Source: Bradyrhizobium sp. | GTDB taxonomy: Bacteria; Pseudomonadota; Alphaproteobacteria; Rhizobiales; Xanthobacteraceae | Direction of reading: 5' to 3' | DNA: 36,782 nucleotides | Assembly: GCF_030646015.1 (NCBI RefSeq) | Contig: NZ_JAUSLT010000086.1 | Coordinates: forward strand, 1-36,782 | Shown here: positions 1 to 7,182 of the stretch, one piece after another | Numbering within the stretch: position 1 is the first letter of the stretch | How the letters are laid out: every line of letters begins with the position of its first letter | The notes under the pieces: generated by a model | The model's database searches: none | What the model was told of the DNA's origin: nothing | Seen by the model: only the letters and a program-made list of their open reading frames with translations | Position numbers and translations under genes: made by a program

Positions 1-1
1 G

Positions 2-547
2 ACCAACCTCGATCCGTCGCGCGGCCAGGCCGAACTCACCTTCAAGAACTGCAAGGCCGAGCCGCTCGGGGCCGCCGGCGAGGGCTGGGGCGTTCTCACC
101 CAGGTGCTCGACCGTGCCGCCGTGCTGATGGCGTTCGAGCAGGTCGGCGGCGCCGACCGCGCGCTGGAAATGGGCCGCGACTATGCGCTCGACCGCATCG
201 CCTTCGGCCGGCCGATCGGCTCGTTCCAGGCCGTCAAGCACATGCTGGCCGACATGTACGTCTCGGCGACGCTGGCGCGCTCGAATTGCTACTACGGCGC
301 CTGGGCGCTCTCGACCAATGCGTCGGAGCTGCCGGAAGCCGCCGCCGCCGCCCGCATCAGCGCGACGCAGGCGTTCCAGCATTGCGCCAAGAACAACATC
401 CAGGTCCATGGCGGCATGGGCTTCACCTGGGAATTCGATTGCCACATGTACTACCGCCGCGCCAACGCCACCGCGCTCGGGCTCGGCAGCCTGTCGTACT
501 GGGAAGATCAGCTGATCGACCGCATGCGCAAGAAGAATGCGGCGTGA
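2..547 (+). CDS. Acyl-CoA dehydrogenase, C-terminal part (5' end outside window)
   Basis: The reading frame is open from the first bases of the window to a TGA at 545-547, so this is the 3' part of a longer gene; the ATG at 104 is internal. About 181 residues are visible. They match the C-terminal all-helical domain of acyl-CoA dehydrogenases: an RIAFGRPIGSFQAVKH segment (FAD-contacting region), then VHGGMGFTWEFDCHMYYRRA near the C-terminus, the usual loop that touches the flavin and the catalytic-base region. The family oxidises acyl-CoA to 2-enoyl-CoA with FAD and passes electrons to ETF. The gene is followed at 553 by a palindromic repeat and then by two more acyl-CoA dehydrogenase genes on the same strand, so it is probably part of a fatty- or aryl-acyl-CoA catabolic cluster. 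The substrate cannot be told from sequence. Confidence 0.93.
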   Translation, partial: TNLDPSRGQAELTFKNCKAEPLGAAGEGWGVLTQVLDRAAVLMAFEQVGGADRALEMGRDYALDRIAFGRPIGSFQAVKHMLADMYVSATLARSNCYYGAWALSTNASELPEAAAAARISATQAFQHCAKNNIQVHGGMGFTWEFDCHMYYRRANATALGLGSLSYWEDQLIDRMRKKNAA

Positions 548-552
548 GGATC

Positions 553-644
553 GTAGGGTGGGTTAGCGAAGCGTAACCCACCATCGCGCAGCAAGGATGA
601 TCGATAGAAGTGGTGGGTTACGCCTTCGGCTAACCCACCCTACG
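553..644. repeat. Dispersed palindromic repeat (GTAGGGTGGGTTA family), copy 1
   Basis: The left arm GTAGGGTGGGTTAGCGAAG (553-571), continuing to 583, is answered by an inverted right arm ending in TAACCCACCCTAC (631-643). Each arm is itself a short hairpin around GGGTTA/TAACCC. The same arrangement recurs at 1914-2003, and a diverged version lies at 30349-30446. An open frame passing through this element would give the next gene a false N-terminal extension. Confidence 0.85.
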
Positions 645-659
645 CAAGAAAGAACCGCT

Positions 660-1907
660 ATGAACTTCGATGACACCCCGCAGGAAGCCGCGTTCCGCGC
701 CGAGGCCAAAGCCTGGATCGCTGCGAACGCGCCGAAGCAGTATGAGGACGAACTGAAGAAGTCCTCGCTCGGCCGAAGTGCGCTGAAGGGCGCCAACATC
801 CTCGAAGTGGCAAAGGCCTGGCAGAAGAAAAAAGCCGACGCCGGCTGGGCCTGCCTGCACTGGCCGAAGGAGTATGGCGGCCGCGGTGCGACGCCGATCG
901 AGCGGGTGATCTGGCAGCAGGAAGAGGGCGCGTTCGGCAGACTCTCCGGCATGTTCATCATCGGCCACGGCATGTGTGGCCCGACCATGATGGCGTTTGC
1001 CGGTGAGGCGGAGAAAAAGAAATATCTGCCGCCGCTGGCGTCGGGCGAAAAGATCTGGTGCCAGCTGTTCTCCGAACCCGCCGGCGGATCCGACGTCGCC
1101 GGCCTGCGCACCCGCGCCGAAAAGAACGGCGACGACTGGATCATCAACGGCCAGAAGATCTGGACCTCGGGCGCGCATTATTCCGACTACGGAATTTTGC
1201 TGACGCGCACCGATCCCAATGTGGCGAAGCACAAGGGCCTCACCATGTTCTTCCTGGACATGAAGAGCCCCGGCGTCGAGATCAAGCCGATCAAGCAGGC
1301 CAACGGCGCGTCCGACTTCAACGAGGTCTATTTCACCGACGTGAAGATTCCGGACAGCCAGCGGCTCGGCGCCGTCAATGACGGCTGGAACGTGTCGCTG
1401 ACCACGCTGATGAACGAGCGGATGTCGATCGGCGCCGGGGTCTCGACCGGTTTCCCTGAGTTGTTCGAGTTCTGCAACAGCCTGATGCTGGACGACGGTC
1501 CCGCCATCGAGGACCGCAATGTGCGCTCGAAACTCGCCAGCTGGGCGGTGAAGGCGAGCGGGCTGAAATACACCAGCATGCGCGCGATCTCGGCGCTGTC
1601 GAAGGGCGAGCGGCCGGGACCGGAAAATTCCATTGGCAAGCTGGTGGCGGGTTCGATGATCCAGGACGTCGCTACTTACGCGCTCGACCTGCAGGGCGCC
1701 GCCGGCGTGCTTGTTGGGGCCGAGGATGCCGAGGCGACGGGAAAGTTCCAGGCGATGCTGCTGCGCGCGCCCGGCACCCGCGTCGAGGGCGGCACCGACG
1801 AGATCATGCGCAACATCATCGCCGAGCGCGTGCTCGGCCTGCCCGGTGACATCAGGGTCGACAAGGACGTGCCGTTCAACAAGATACCGACCAGGGGACG
1901 GTCGTAA
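660..1907 (+). CDS. Acyl-CoA dehydrogenase, tandem paralogue 1
   Basis: The protein has 415 residues, a normal length for the family. It starts MNFDDTPQEAAFRAEAKAW and shows an N-terminal helical domain, the beta-domain motif WCQLFSEPAGGSDVAGL (about 130-146) that binds FAD and substrate, and the C-terminal motif EGGTDEIMRNIIAERVLGLP with the DE pair typical of ACADs. It should oxidise an acyl-CoA to the enoyl-CoA, donating electrons to ETF. The frame stays open upstream to 597, but that stretch is the palindromic repeat, so I chose the ATG at 660, which aligns with the start of the next gene. It is closely similar to the protein at 2021-3265 along its whole length, so the pair is a recent tandem duplication. 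The substrate is unknown; I see nothing that separates straight-chain from aryl side-chain use. Confidence 0.94.
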   Translation: MNFDDTPQEAAFRAEAKAWIAANAPKQYEDELKKSSLGRSALKGANILEVAKAWQKKKADAGWACLHWPKEYGGRGATPIERVIWQQEEGAFGRLSGMFIIGHGMCGPTMMAFAGEAEKKKYLPPLASGEKIWCQLFSEPAGGSDVAGLRTRAEKNGDDWIINGQKIWTSGAHYSDYGILLTRTDPNVAKHKGLTMFFLDMKSPGVEIKPIKQANGASDFNEVYFTDVKIPDSQRLGAVNDGWNVSLTTLMNERMSIGAGVSTGFPELFEFCNSLMLDDGPAIEDRNVRSKLASWAVKASGLKYTSMRAISALSKGERPGPENSIGKLVAGSMIQDVATYALDLQGAAGVLVGAEDAEATGKFQAMLLRAPGTRVEGGTDEIMRNIIAERVLGLPGDIRVDKDVPFNKIPTRGRS

Positions 1908-1913
1908 GGAATC

Positions 1914-2003
1914 GTAGGGTGGGTTAGCGAAGCGTAACCCACCATTTTCGCAATGACGTTTGATAGAACTGGTGGGTTACGCCTATGGCTAACCCACCCT
2001 ACG
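1914..2003. repeat. Dispersed palindromic repeat (GTAGGGTGGGTTA family), copy 2
   Basis: The arms at 1914-1945 and 1970-2003 are almost identical to copy 1 (553-644); the centre differs. It occupies the same position relative to the next acyl-CoA dehydrogenase start as copy 1 does, at an offset of 1361 bp. Repeat and gene therefore appear to have been duplicated as one unit. Confidence 0.85.
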
Positions 2004-2020
2004 CAGACAAGAGGTTCGCC

Positions 2021-3265
2021 ATGAATTTCGATGACACCCCGCAGGAAGCCGCGTTCCGCACCGAGGCGCGGCAATGGATCGCCGCCAACGCGCCCAAGCA
2101 GTACGAGGCGGAGCTTTCCAAATCCTCGCTCGGCCGCATCAGCCTGAAGAAGGACGACATCGTCGATGTCGGCAAGGCCTGGCAGAAGAAGAAGGCGGAG
2201 GGCGGCTGGGCCTGCCTGCACTGGCCTAGGGAGTATGGCGGCCGCGGCGCCACGCCGATCGAGAAGGTGATCTGGCAGCAGGAAGAGGGCGTCTACGGCA
2301 AGCTGACGCAGCCGTTCCAGATCGGCGAGGGCATGTGCGGCCCGACCGTGATGGCGTTCGGCAGCGAGGCGCACAAGCGCCATTATCTGCCGAAGCTCGC
2401 TTCCGGCGAACAGATCTGGTGTCAGCTGTTTTCCGAGCCCGCCGGCGGATCCGACGTCGCCGGCCTGCGCACCCGCGCCGAGAAGCAGGGCGACAACTGG
2501 ATCGTCAACGGCCAGAAGATCTGGACCTCGGGCGCGCATTATTCCGACTACGGTCTGTTGATCACCCGCACCGACCCCAACGTGCCGAAGCACAAGGGCC
2601 TGACGATGTTCTTCCTCGACATGAAGAGCAAGGGCGTGGAAGTGCGCCCGATCAAGCAGGCCAACGGCATGCAGGAGTTCAACGAGGTCTATTTCACCGA
2701 TGTCGTGATTCCGGACAGCCAGCGTCTCGGCAATGTCGGCGACGGCTGGAACGTGTCGCTGACCACGCTGATGAACGAGCGGATGTCGATCGGCGCGCGG
2801 CTGGCCACCGGTTTCCCCGAAATGTTCGAGTTCTGCTCCAGCCTGATGACCGAGGACGGCCCCGCGATCGACGACCGCGCCACGCGCGCGAAACTCGCCA
2901 GCTGGGCGGTGAAGGCGAGCGGCCTGAAATACACCAGCTACCGCGCGGTGTCGGCGCTGTCCAAGGGCGAGCGCCCGGGGCCGGAAAACTCGATCGGCAA
3001 GCTGGTCGCCGGCGTCATGCTGCAGGACATCGCTACTTACGCGATGGATCTGCAGGGCGCGGCCGGCGCCCTGACGGGTGCTGCGGAAGAAGAGGCGGCC
3101 GGCCAGTTCCAGCAGATGCTGCTGGGCTCGCCCTCGATGCGCATCGCCGGCGGCACCGATGAAATCCTCCGCAACAGCATCGCCGAGCGCGTGCTCGGCC
3201 TGCCCGGCGACATCCGCGTCGACAAGGATGTGCCGTTCAACAAGATCCCGACCAAGGGAAGATGA
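2021..3265 (+). CDS. Acyl-CoA dehydrogenase, tandem paralogue 2
   Basis: The protein has 414 residues. It shares the N-terminus MNFDDTPQEAAFR and the same landmarks as its upstream neighbour: WCQLFSEPAGGSDVAGLRTR in the FAD-binding beta domain, NVSLTTLMNERMSIGA at the domain junction, and AGGTDEILRNSIAERVLGLP at the C-terminus. It is a predicted FAD-dependent acyl-CoA dehydrogenase passing electrons to ETF. The start is the ATG at 2021; the frame is open to 1985 but that part lies in the repeat. Differences from the paralogue cluster in the helical segments after the FAD motif and in a short region before the C-terminal motif, which may reflect altered acyl-chain preference or a heteromeric pair. 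Two-subunit ACADs encoded by adjacent genes are known, so co-function is possible but not shown. Confidence 0.94.
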   Translation: MNFDDTPQEAAFRTEARQWIAANAPKQYEAELSKSSLGRISLKKDDIVDVGKAWQKKKAEGGWACLHWPREYGGRGATPIEKVIWQQEEGVYGKLTQPFQIGEGMCGPTVMAFGSEAHKRHYLPKLASGEQIWCQLFSEPAGGSDVAGLRTRAEKQGDNWIVNGQKIWTSGAHYSDYGLLITRTDPNVPKHKGLTMFFLDMKSKGVEVRPIKQANGMQEFNEVYFTDVVIPDSQRLGNVGDGWNVSLTTLMNERMSIGARLATGFPEMFEFCSSLMTEDGPAIDDRATRAKLASWAVKASGLKYTSYRAVSALSKGERPGPENSIGKLVAGVMLQDIATYAMDLQGAAGALTGAAEEEAAGQFQQMLLGSPSMRIAGGTDEILRNSIAERVLGLPGDIRVDKDVPFNKIPTKGR

Positions 3266-3270
3266 GCCTC

Positions 3271-3422
3271 GTGTCCCGGGCGCGGCGCAGCGCACTCCCG
3301 GCGATGCGAAGCATCGTCCGGTGCGCTGCGCTCAGAACCGGGACCCATAGAGCAACACGTGCAGTGTGGGCCCCGGCTCTGCAGCGCATCGCTTCGCGGC
3401 TCACGCAGCGTCCGGGGCACGA
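3271..3422. repeat. Dispersed GC-rich repeat (GTGCCCCGGGCGC family), copy 1
   Basis: It begins GTGTCCCGGGCGCGGCGCAG and ends GCGTCCGGGGCACGA, with internal inverted segments (GGTGCGCTGCGC, CCGGGACCCATAG, GGGCCCCGGCTCTGC). Related copies lie at 18980-19111 and 34718-34847, also between genes. No promoter or gene is evident in it. It fills most of the gap before the nitroreductase gene. Confidence 0.75.
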
Positions 3423-3448
3423 AATGTGAGATACCAGAAAGTCCATCA

Positions 3449-4141
3449 ATGACCTCTTCTAAACAAGACCGCGTCGCCGTGCTCGAGGAGCTCCTGAACG
3501 AGCGCTATTCCGTCCGCGCCTTCTTAGCCCAGCCGGTCCCGCGCGAAACCATCGACCGTGTCCTTACCATCGCGCAGCGCACCGCGTCCTGGTGCAACAG
3601 CCAGCCGTGGCAGGTGCTGATCGCGAGCGGCGAGGCCAAGGAGCGGTTTCGCAAGTTGATCTATGCCGAGGCCGCTTCCGGCGCGGAGGACGGTCATGAT
3701 TTTCCGCCGCCGCGCGAATATCTCGGGGTCTATCAGGAGCGCCGCCGCGAGAGCGGTTTCCAGCTCTACAACACGCTCGGCATCGCCAGAGGCGACAAGG
3801 CGGCCTACGGCAAGCAGGCGCTGGAGAACTACAATTTCTTCGGCGCGCCGCATGTCGCCATCATTCACACCGACGAGCCGCTCGGGGTCTACGGCGCGGT
3901 CGATTGCGGCGCCTATGTCGGCAATTTCATGCTGGCCGCCCAGGCGCTCGGTCTCGGCACCATTCCGCAGGCGGCGCTGGCGCGGCATTCCGGATTGATC
4001 CGCCGCCACTTCAAGCTCGGCGATGACCGGAAAGTCGTCTGCGGCATTTCATTCGGTTTCGCCGACCACGCGGCCAAGGTTAACAGCTACCGGACCTCGC
4101 GCGCCAGCATTGCGGATACCGTCACTTTCGTCGACGAATAG
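3449..4141 (+). CDS. Nitroreductase family protein
   Basis: This is a 230-residue FMN-dependent oxidoreductase of the nitroreductase superfamily. The N-terminal motif ERYSVRAFLAQPVP is the R-x-S-x-R-x-F phosphate-contacting signature for FMN, followed by ASWCNSQPWQ, the usual second FMN-contact segment. The C-terminal GISFGFADHAAKVNSYRTSR is also typical of the fold. Members act as homodimers in the cytoplasm and reduce nitroaromatics, quinones or enones with NAD(P)H; the physiological substrate is unknown. I chose the ATG at 3449 because the 30 codons upstream fall in the dispersed repeat. It converges with the universal stress gene at 4388. Nitroreductases and universal stress proteins often share low-oxygen regulons in related bacteria, but no FixK-like box was seen before this gene. 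Confidence 0.92.
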   Translation: MTSSKQDRVAVLEELLNERYSVRAFLAQPVPRETIDRVLTIAQRTASWCNSQPWQVLIASGEAKERFRKLIYAEAASGAEDGHDFPPPREYLGVYQERRRESGFQLYNTLGIARGDKAAYGKQALENYNFFGAPHVAIIHTDEPLGVYGAVDCGAYVGNFMLAAQALGLGTIPQAALARHSGLIRRHFKLGDDRKVVCGISFGFADHAAKVNSYRTSRASIADTVTFVDE

Positions 4142-4173
4142 AACCGGGAAAAGCCCCGGCCGCTGACAGGTGC

Positions 4174-4351
4174 CTTCCCCTCTCCCCTTGTGGGAGCCGA
4201 GACGAGCGAAGCTCGCTCTTGGGTGGCCGCGATGCGCAGCATCGCGGACGGGTGAGGGGTTGCCTCAACGAAGAGCCTGTCCGTTGATAGAAACCCCTCA
4301 TCCGGCGCTTCGCGCCACCTTCTCCCACAAGGGGAGAAGGGAGAAAGTGCT
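4174..4351. repeat. Dispersed repeat (CTCCCCTTGTGGGAG family) with long inverted ends
   Basis: The left end, TTCCCCTCTCCCCTTGTGGG, is answered at 4320-4351 by the inverse CCCACAAGGGGAGAAGGG. Internal hairpins include GAGCGAAGCTCGCTC and GCGATGCGCAGCATCGC. It lies between convergent genes (nitroreductase and universal stress protein), where the hairpins could serve incidentally as a bidirectional terminator. Shorter relatives are at 5378-5524, 22304-22430, 24799-24967 and 30301-30342. Confidence 0.75.
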
Positions 4352-4387
4352 CGCATCCGTAAAAATTTCGGCGGACTCTTTCCGTCG

Positions 4388-5215
4388 CTAATGCGAGAGC
4401 AGGATCGGCAGCGGCGGCTTCGACAGCAGGCTGCGGGTCGCGCCGCCCAGCACGAACTCCCGCCACTTCGAATGTCCATAGGCGCCCATCACCAGCAGAT
4501 CGGCGTTTTGCGACGAGGTGTAGGATTCGAGAACCTCGCCGATCGGACGGCCCTTGGCATCGACCTTGTCCAGCACGACATCGATGCCGTGCCGGGAAAG
4601 ATTCTTGGCCAGCTCTTCGCCGGAGCGCTTGGTGCCCAGTGCCTTCTCGTTGGCGACCGTCACGATCCGGACCTGCTTCGCCAGTTCGAGAATCGGCAGG
4701 GCGTCCGAAATGGCGCGTGCGGCCGCGCGGCTGAAATCCCAGGCCACCGCGACGGTTTCGATCTGGAACGGCCGTCGGCTCGGACTTACCGGCAGGATCA
4801 GGGTCGGTCTGCCGGATCCGAAAATGACCGCTTCGGCGTACCATTGATCGGATGACGAGGGCAGGATGGTCAGGTCGCGTAGCCGCGCATATTCCACCAG
4901 CAGGTCCGGAATTTCCAGCGTGAGGCATTTCTCGAAGATAGCTTCGTGGAGAATGCCGGCCTTTGCCGCTGCCGCGTCGAACGCGGCCAGCAGTTCGTGG
5001 GCGCTCTTCCGGCTCTTGGCGGCTTCGCCGGCGATCATTCCATCGACCATCGGGGCCGAGATGAAGTGCCCCGGCAGCTGAACGTGGGTCTCGCAGGAAA
5101 TGGCGGCGAGATGCGCGCCGAGGGTGGCGGCGACGGCCACCGCATCCTCGACCACCGACACCGGTGTCGGATCGGGATAACTGTTGAGCGCGACAAGAAT
5201 ATCTTTGAACGGCAT
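4388..5215 (-). CDS. Universal stress protein, tandem UspA domains
   Basis: The protein has 275 residues, about twice the length of a single Usp domain, so it probably holds two. The N-terminal half starts MPFKDILVALNSYPDPTPVS. The C-terminal half ends DLLVMGAYGHSKWREFVLGG followed by ATRSLL, which fits the G-x2-G-x9-G nucleotide-binding signature. Usp proteins bind ATP and support survival under stress, in alphaproteobacteria often under low oxygen. The start at 5215 has a good ribosome site (AGGAGA on the minus strand, 5221-5226). A FixK/FNR-type palindrome is centred about 57 bp upstream of the start codon, which suggests induction at low oxygen. The gene is convergent with the nitroreductase gene, and the gap between them is a dispersed repeat. 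Confidence 0.93.
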   Translation of the reverse strand: MPFKDILVALNSYPDPTPVSVVEDAVAVAATLGAHLAAISCETHVQLPGHFISAPMVDGMIAGEAAKSRKSAHELLAAFDAAAAKAGILHEAIFEKCLTLEIPDLLVEYARLRDLTILPSSSDQWYAEAVIFGSGRPTLILPVSPSRRPFQIETVAVAWDFSRAAARAISDALPILELAKQVRIVTVANEKALGTKRSGEELAKNLSRHGIDVVLDKVDAKGRPIGEVLESYTSSQNADLLVMGAYGHSKWREFVLGGATRSLLSKPPLPILLSH

Positions 5216-5265
5216 GAATGTCTCCTATCGAGCCTGACAGTAGATGGTTTCGGTGACTGGGCAGG

Positions 5266-5279
5266 TTGATCTAGCTCAA
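5266..5279 (-). promoter_or_regulatory. FixK/FNR-type box upstream of universal stress gene
   Basis: Read on the minus strand the site is TTGAGCTAGATCAA, matching the TTG(A/C)-N6-(T/G)CAA consensus of FixK2/FNR sites with fully symmetric outer bases. Its centre is about 57 bp from the start codon at 5215. A class II position (-40.5) would put the transcript start near 5232, leaving a ~17 nt leader that includes the AGGAGA ribosome site. Confidence 0.7.
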
Positions 5280-5377
5280 TTGAGCAAACCGCCCAAGCCT
5301 GATTGTGCGACTTGAAGGTTCAGAAGATCACGCAGCGTCCATGCTTCATCCTTCGAGACGCATCGCCTTGCGATGCT

Positions 5378-5524
5378 CTTCTCCCCTCCCTCCACGCGCC
5401 CTTGCGCGTGGCGGGGTGGGGTCGGGGGTGGGGGGTAGCACAGCAGACTCGCTGCCGGTTGTGCGCGCTGATAGACCCCCCACCCCCGACCCCTCCCCAC
5501 CGCTTCGCGGGGGGAGGGGAGAAG
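5378..5524. repeat. Dispersed repeat (TTCTCCCCTCC...GGAGGGGAGAAG family)
   Basis: The terminal inverted ends CTTCTCCCCTCC (5378 on) and GGAGGGGAGAAG (to 5524) enclose GGGGTCGGGGGTGGGGGG and its inverse CCCCCCACCCCCGACCCC. Such a structure can form a long hairpin. It lies just downstream of the crotonase stop (minus strand, 5534) and could help end that transcript. Confidence 0.75.
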
Positions 5525-5533
5525 AAAAGCGCG

Positions 5534-6331
5534 CTAGAATTTCGGCGGCCGCTTCTCCGAAAACGCCCTGATGCCTTCCTTGATCTCGGCGCCGCGCATG
5601 CTGTCGCGGGCGCGGCGGTCGGCGGCCTCCTCATCCAGCCGGCCGTGGGCGAACTCGTTGATGGCGCGTTTCATGCCGCGCATCGCGACCGGCGCATTGC
5701 CTGCGAGCACCGCGGCCAGCCTGTCGACCTCCGCATCCAGCGCCCCGGCCGGCGCCATCGCGGTCAGATAGCCGATCCGCAGCATCTCCGCGGCGTCGAT
5801 CTTCTCGGCGGTCAGGAACAGTTTTCGGGCGTTGTCGGCGCCGAGCCGCGACACGTAGCGTTTGATTCCGCTCTTGTAGTAGTGCAGCCCGAGCCTTGCC
5901 GCCGGCATGAACATCTCGCAGGTATCGATGCCGATGCGGAAATCGCAGGCCAGCGCCAGGTCGGTCGAGCCGCCATAGACCCCGCCATTGAGCCGGCAGA
6001 TGGTCGGTATCGCGAGGTCCTCGAGCCGGTTGACGACGACCTCGAACGCCGATCCGGCCGTCTGCTCCTCCGGAGCACCGCTGGCGCGCTCCGCAATCGA
6101 TCCGAGGTCGTAGCCGGCGCTGAAGGCGCGCCCGGTGCCGGTCAGCACCAGCACCCTGACATCGGGATCGGCCTCGATGCGGTCGAACAGCTCCATCAGG
6201 GCGTCGAGGTCGTCGGGCTGCAGCCGGTTCAGATGCTTCGGTCGGTTGAGCCGGATGGTGGCGCGCGCGCCGGCGATCTCCAGGATCGGCGTGCTCGCTG
6301 TCTCGGCTGCTTCCGGCATGGGCTTCGTCAT
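5534..6331 (-). CDS. Crotonase (enoyl-CoA hydratase/isomerase) family protein lacking both catalytic Glu
   Basis: This is a 265-residue crotonase-fold protein. I chose the ATG at 6331 (MTKPMPEAAETASTPILEIA) because the open frame further upstream runs antisense through vapBC, and a GGAG lies about 12 nt before 6331. The acyl-CoA pocket motif SAGYDLGS (71-78) and the second oxyanion-region motif GGVYGGSTDLALACDF (116-131) are present. The two glutamates used for hydration in classical enoyl-CoA hydratase (E144 and E164 of the rat enzyme) correspond to Asp124 in GGSTDLA and Ala144 in FMPAARLG. It is therefore unlikely to be an ordinary hydratase; isomerase, hydrolase, lyase or binding roles are possible. 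It stands alone on its strand. The family fold is certain, the reaction is not. Confidence 0.88.
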   Translation of the reverse strand: MTKPMPEAAETASTPILEIAGARATIRLNRPKHLNRLQPDDLDALMELFDRIEADPDVRVLVLTGTGRAFSAGYDLGSIAERASGAPEEQTAGSAFEVVVNRLEDLAIPTICRLNGGVYGGSTDLALACDFRIGIDTCEMFMPAARLGLHYYKSGIKRYVSRLGADNARKLFLTAEKIDAAEMLRIGYLTAMAPAGALDAEVDRLAAVLAGNAPVAMRGMKRAINEFAHGRLDEEAADRRARDSMRGAEIKEGIRAFSEKRPPKF

Positions 6332-6486
6332 GACCTGGGGTTCTCCATGATGTTCTCCAGCGCGTGGCGACTCCGCGGAACGGGCTGCCGGCAGGCGTTC
6401 GCAGCCGGACGTGTACTCCTCGTCATGCCCGGGCAATAGCGCGAAGCGCGTCTTTGCGCAGATGCCCCCGGGCATCCACGCCTTGC

Positions 6487-6515
6487 TTGAAAAATTATCG
6501 CGCCCACCATATGAT
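6487..6515 (+). promoter_or_regulatory. Sigma70-type promoter of vapBC
   Basis: TTGAAA at 6487-6492 and TATGAT at 6510-6515 are separated by exactly 17 bp, a near-consensus housekeeping promoter. Transcription would begin near 6522, about 29 nt before the vapB start. The -10 hexamer overlaps the left arm of the palindrome at 6513-6536, as expected for autorepression. Confidence 0.75.
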
Positions 6516-6536
6516 ATACATCGAATATTGTATATC
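6513..6536. promoter_or_regulatory. VapBC autoregulatory operator (perfect inverted repeat)
   Basis: GATATACA (6513-6520) and TGTATATC (6529-6536) form a perfect 8-bp inverted repeat with an 8-nt spacer. It covers the -10 box and predicted start point and sits 14 bp before vapB. VapB/AbrB-type antitoxins normally bind such operators, more tightly in complex with VapC, to repress their own operon. Confidence 0.75.
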
Positions 6537-6550
6537 CTCAGGAGGCATCG

Positions 6551-6781
6551 ATGATGGTTTCCAAGTGGGGCAACAGCCTTGCGGTGCGATTGCCCAAGGC
6601 GCTGGTCGAGCAACTCGGCCTCGCTCCCGGTGACGAGTTGAACGTGGTCGAGGCCTCGAAGCAGCAGCTTGTCGTCGAGAAGGTCGACAGGCGCGCCGAG
6701 TTTCTGAAGCAGATGCAGCAGTTCCGATGGCCTGCTCCCGAAGACTACAGGTTCGACCGTGACGAGGCCAACGAGCGGTGA
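6551..6781 (+). CDS. vapB: Antitoxin VapB, AbrB/MazE family
   Basis: The 76-residue protein starts MMVSKWGNSLAVRLPKALVE, the typical swapped-hairpin AbrB/MazE DNA-binding domain (K-W-G-N-S-x-A-V-R-L-P). The C-terminal half, ending FRWPAPEDYRFDRDEANER, is acidic and likely wraps the toxin. A strong AGGAGG (6540-6545) precedes two adjacent ATG codons; 6551 gives a 5-nt spacing and 6554 gives 8 nt, so MVSKWGNS may be the true start. The stop overlaps the GTG start of vapC (GTGA at 6778-6781), implying translational coupling. Its role is to neutralise the VapC ribonuclease and repress the operon via the inverted repeat at 6513-6536. Confidence 0.93.
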   Translation: MMVSKWGNSLAVRLPKALVEQLGLAPGDELNVVEASKQQLVVEKVDRRAEFLKQMQQFRWPAPEDYRFDRDEANER

Positions 6782-7182
6782 CGCCGTTCTTCGACACCAA
6801 CGTCCTCGTCTATGCGTTTCTCGATGTCGCCAGGCGCACACGCGCGGTGGATCTGATCGCTTCCGGCGGGGTCATCAGCGCGCAGGTGCTGAACGAATTC
6901 ACCAATGTCGCGCGGCGCAAGCGCGAGCGCGACTGGGCCGACATCGAGCGCGCGGTGTCGGTCATTCGCGCCCGTTTCCCCGAGATCATGCCGCTGACCG
7001 CGGACACCCACGCCGCCGCGCTCGGTCTCGCGCGCGACCACGGCCTCACTTTTTACGATGCGCTGATCGTCGCCTCCGCGATCGAGGCGGAGTGCGACAT
7101 CCTCTACAGCGAGGACATGCAGCATGGCCGCAGCATCGGCGGGCTGACCATCGTGAACCCGTTCATCGAAACTGCGCCGTGA
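6778..7182 (+). CDS. vapC: Toxin VapC, PIN-domain ribonuclease
   Basis: The 134-residue PIN-domain protein starts at GTG 6778, overlapping the vapB stop by four bases. The acidic active-site set is complete: Asp6 in FFDTNVLVYA, Glu40 in LNEFTNV, Asp94 in FYDALIVASA and Asp113 in YSEDMQHG. These residues coordinate Mg or Mn for RNA cleavage; characterised VapC toxins cut tRNA or the 23S sarcin-ricin loop. Length and order are normal for a functional toxin, and nothing suggests decay. The stop codon at 7180-7182 overlaps a further GTG that opens a small downstream frame. Confidence 0.93.
   Translation: MTPFFDTNVLVYAFLDVARRTRAVDLIASGGVISAQVLNEFTNVARRKRERDWADIERAVSVIRARFPEIMPLTADTHAAALGLARDHGLTFYDALIVASAIEAECDILYSEDMQHGRSIGGLTIVNPFIETAP

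Noticed and set aside
597..659. N-terminal extension of the acyl-CoA dehydrogenase from 597
   Set aside because: The extension is encoded by the palindromic repeat and is absent from the alignable start MNFDDTPQEAAFR of its paralogue.
1676..3295. A long minus-strand open frame opposite the second acyl-CoA dehydrogenase
   Set aside because: Its protein is His/Arg/Asp-rich and shows no domain; it is the antisense shadow of a high-GC gene.
4174..5524. A CRISPR array or integron-like array from the repeated GC-rich segments
   Set aside because: The repeats are palindromic, irregularly placed and of different families; there is no direct-repeat/spacer periodicity.
5303..6439. A 378-codon plus-strand frame over the crotonase gene
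   Set aside because: It runs through a dispersed repeat and antisense to a gene with clear crotonase motifs; the composition is that of a shadow frame.
6332..6841. N-terminal extension of the crotonase into the vapBC region
   Set aside because: It would be read antisense through the vapBC promoter and vapB, and has no homology-like content; ATG 6331 has a ribosome site.
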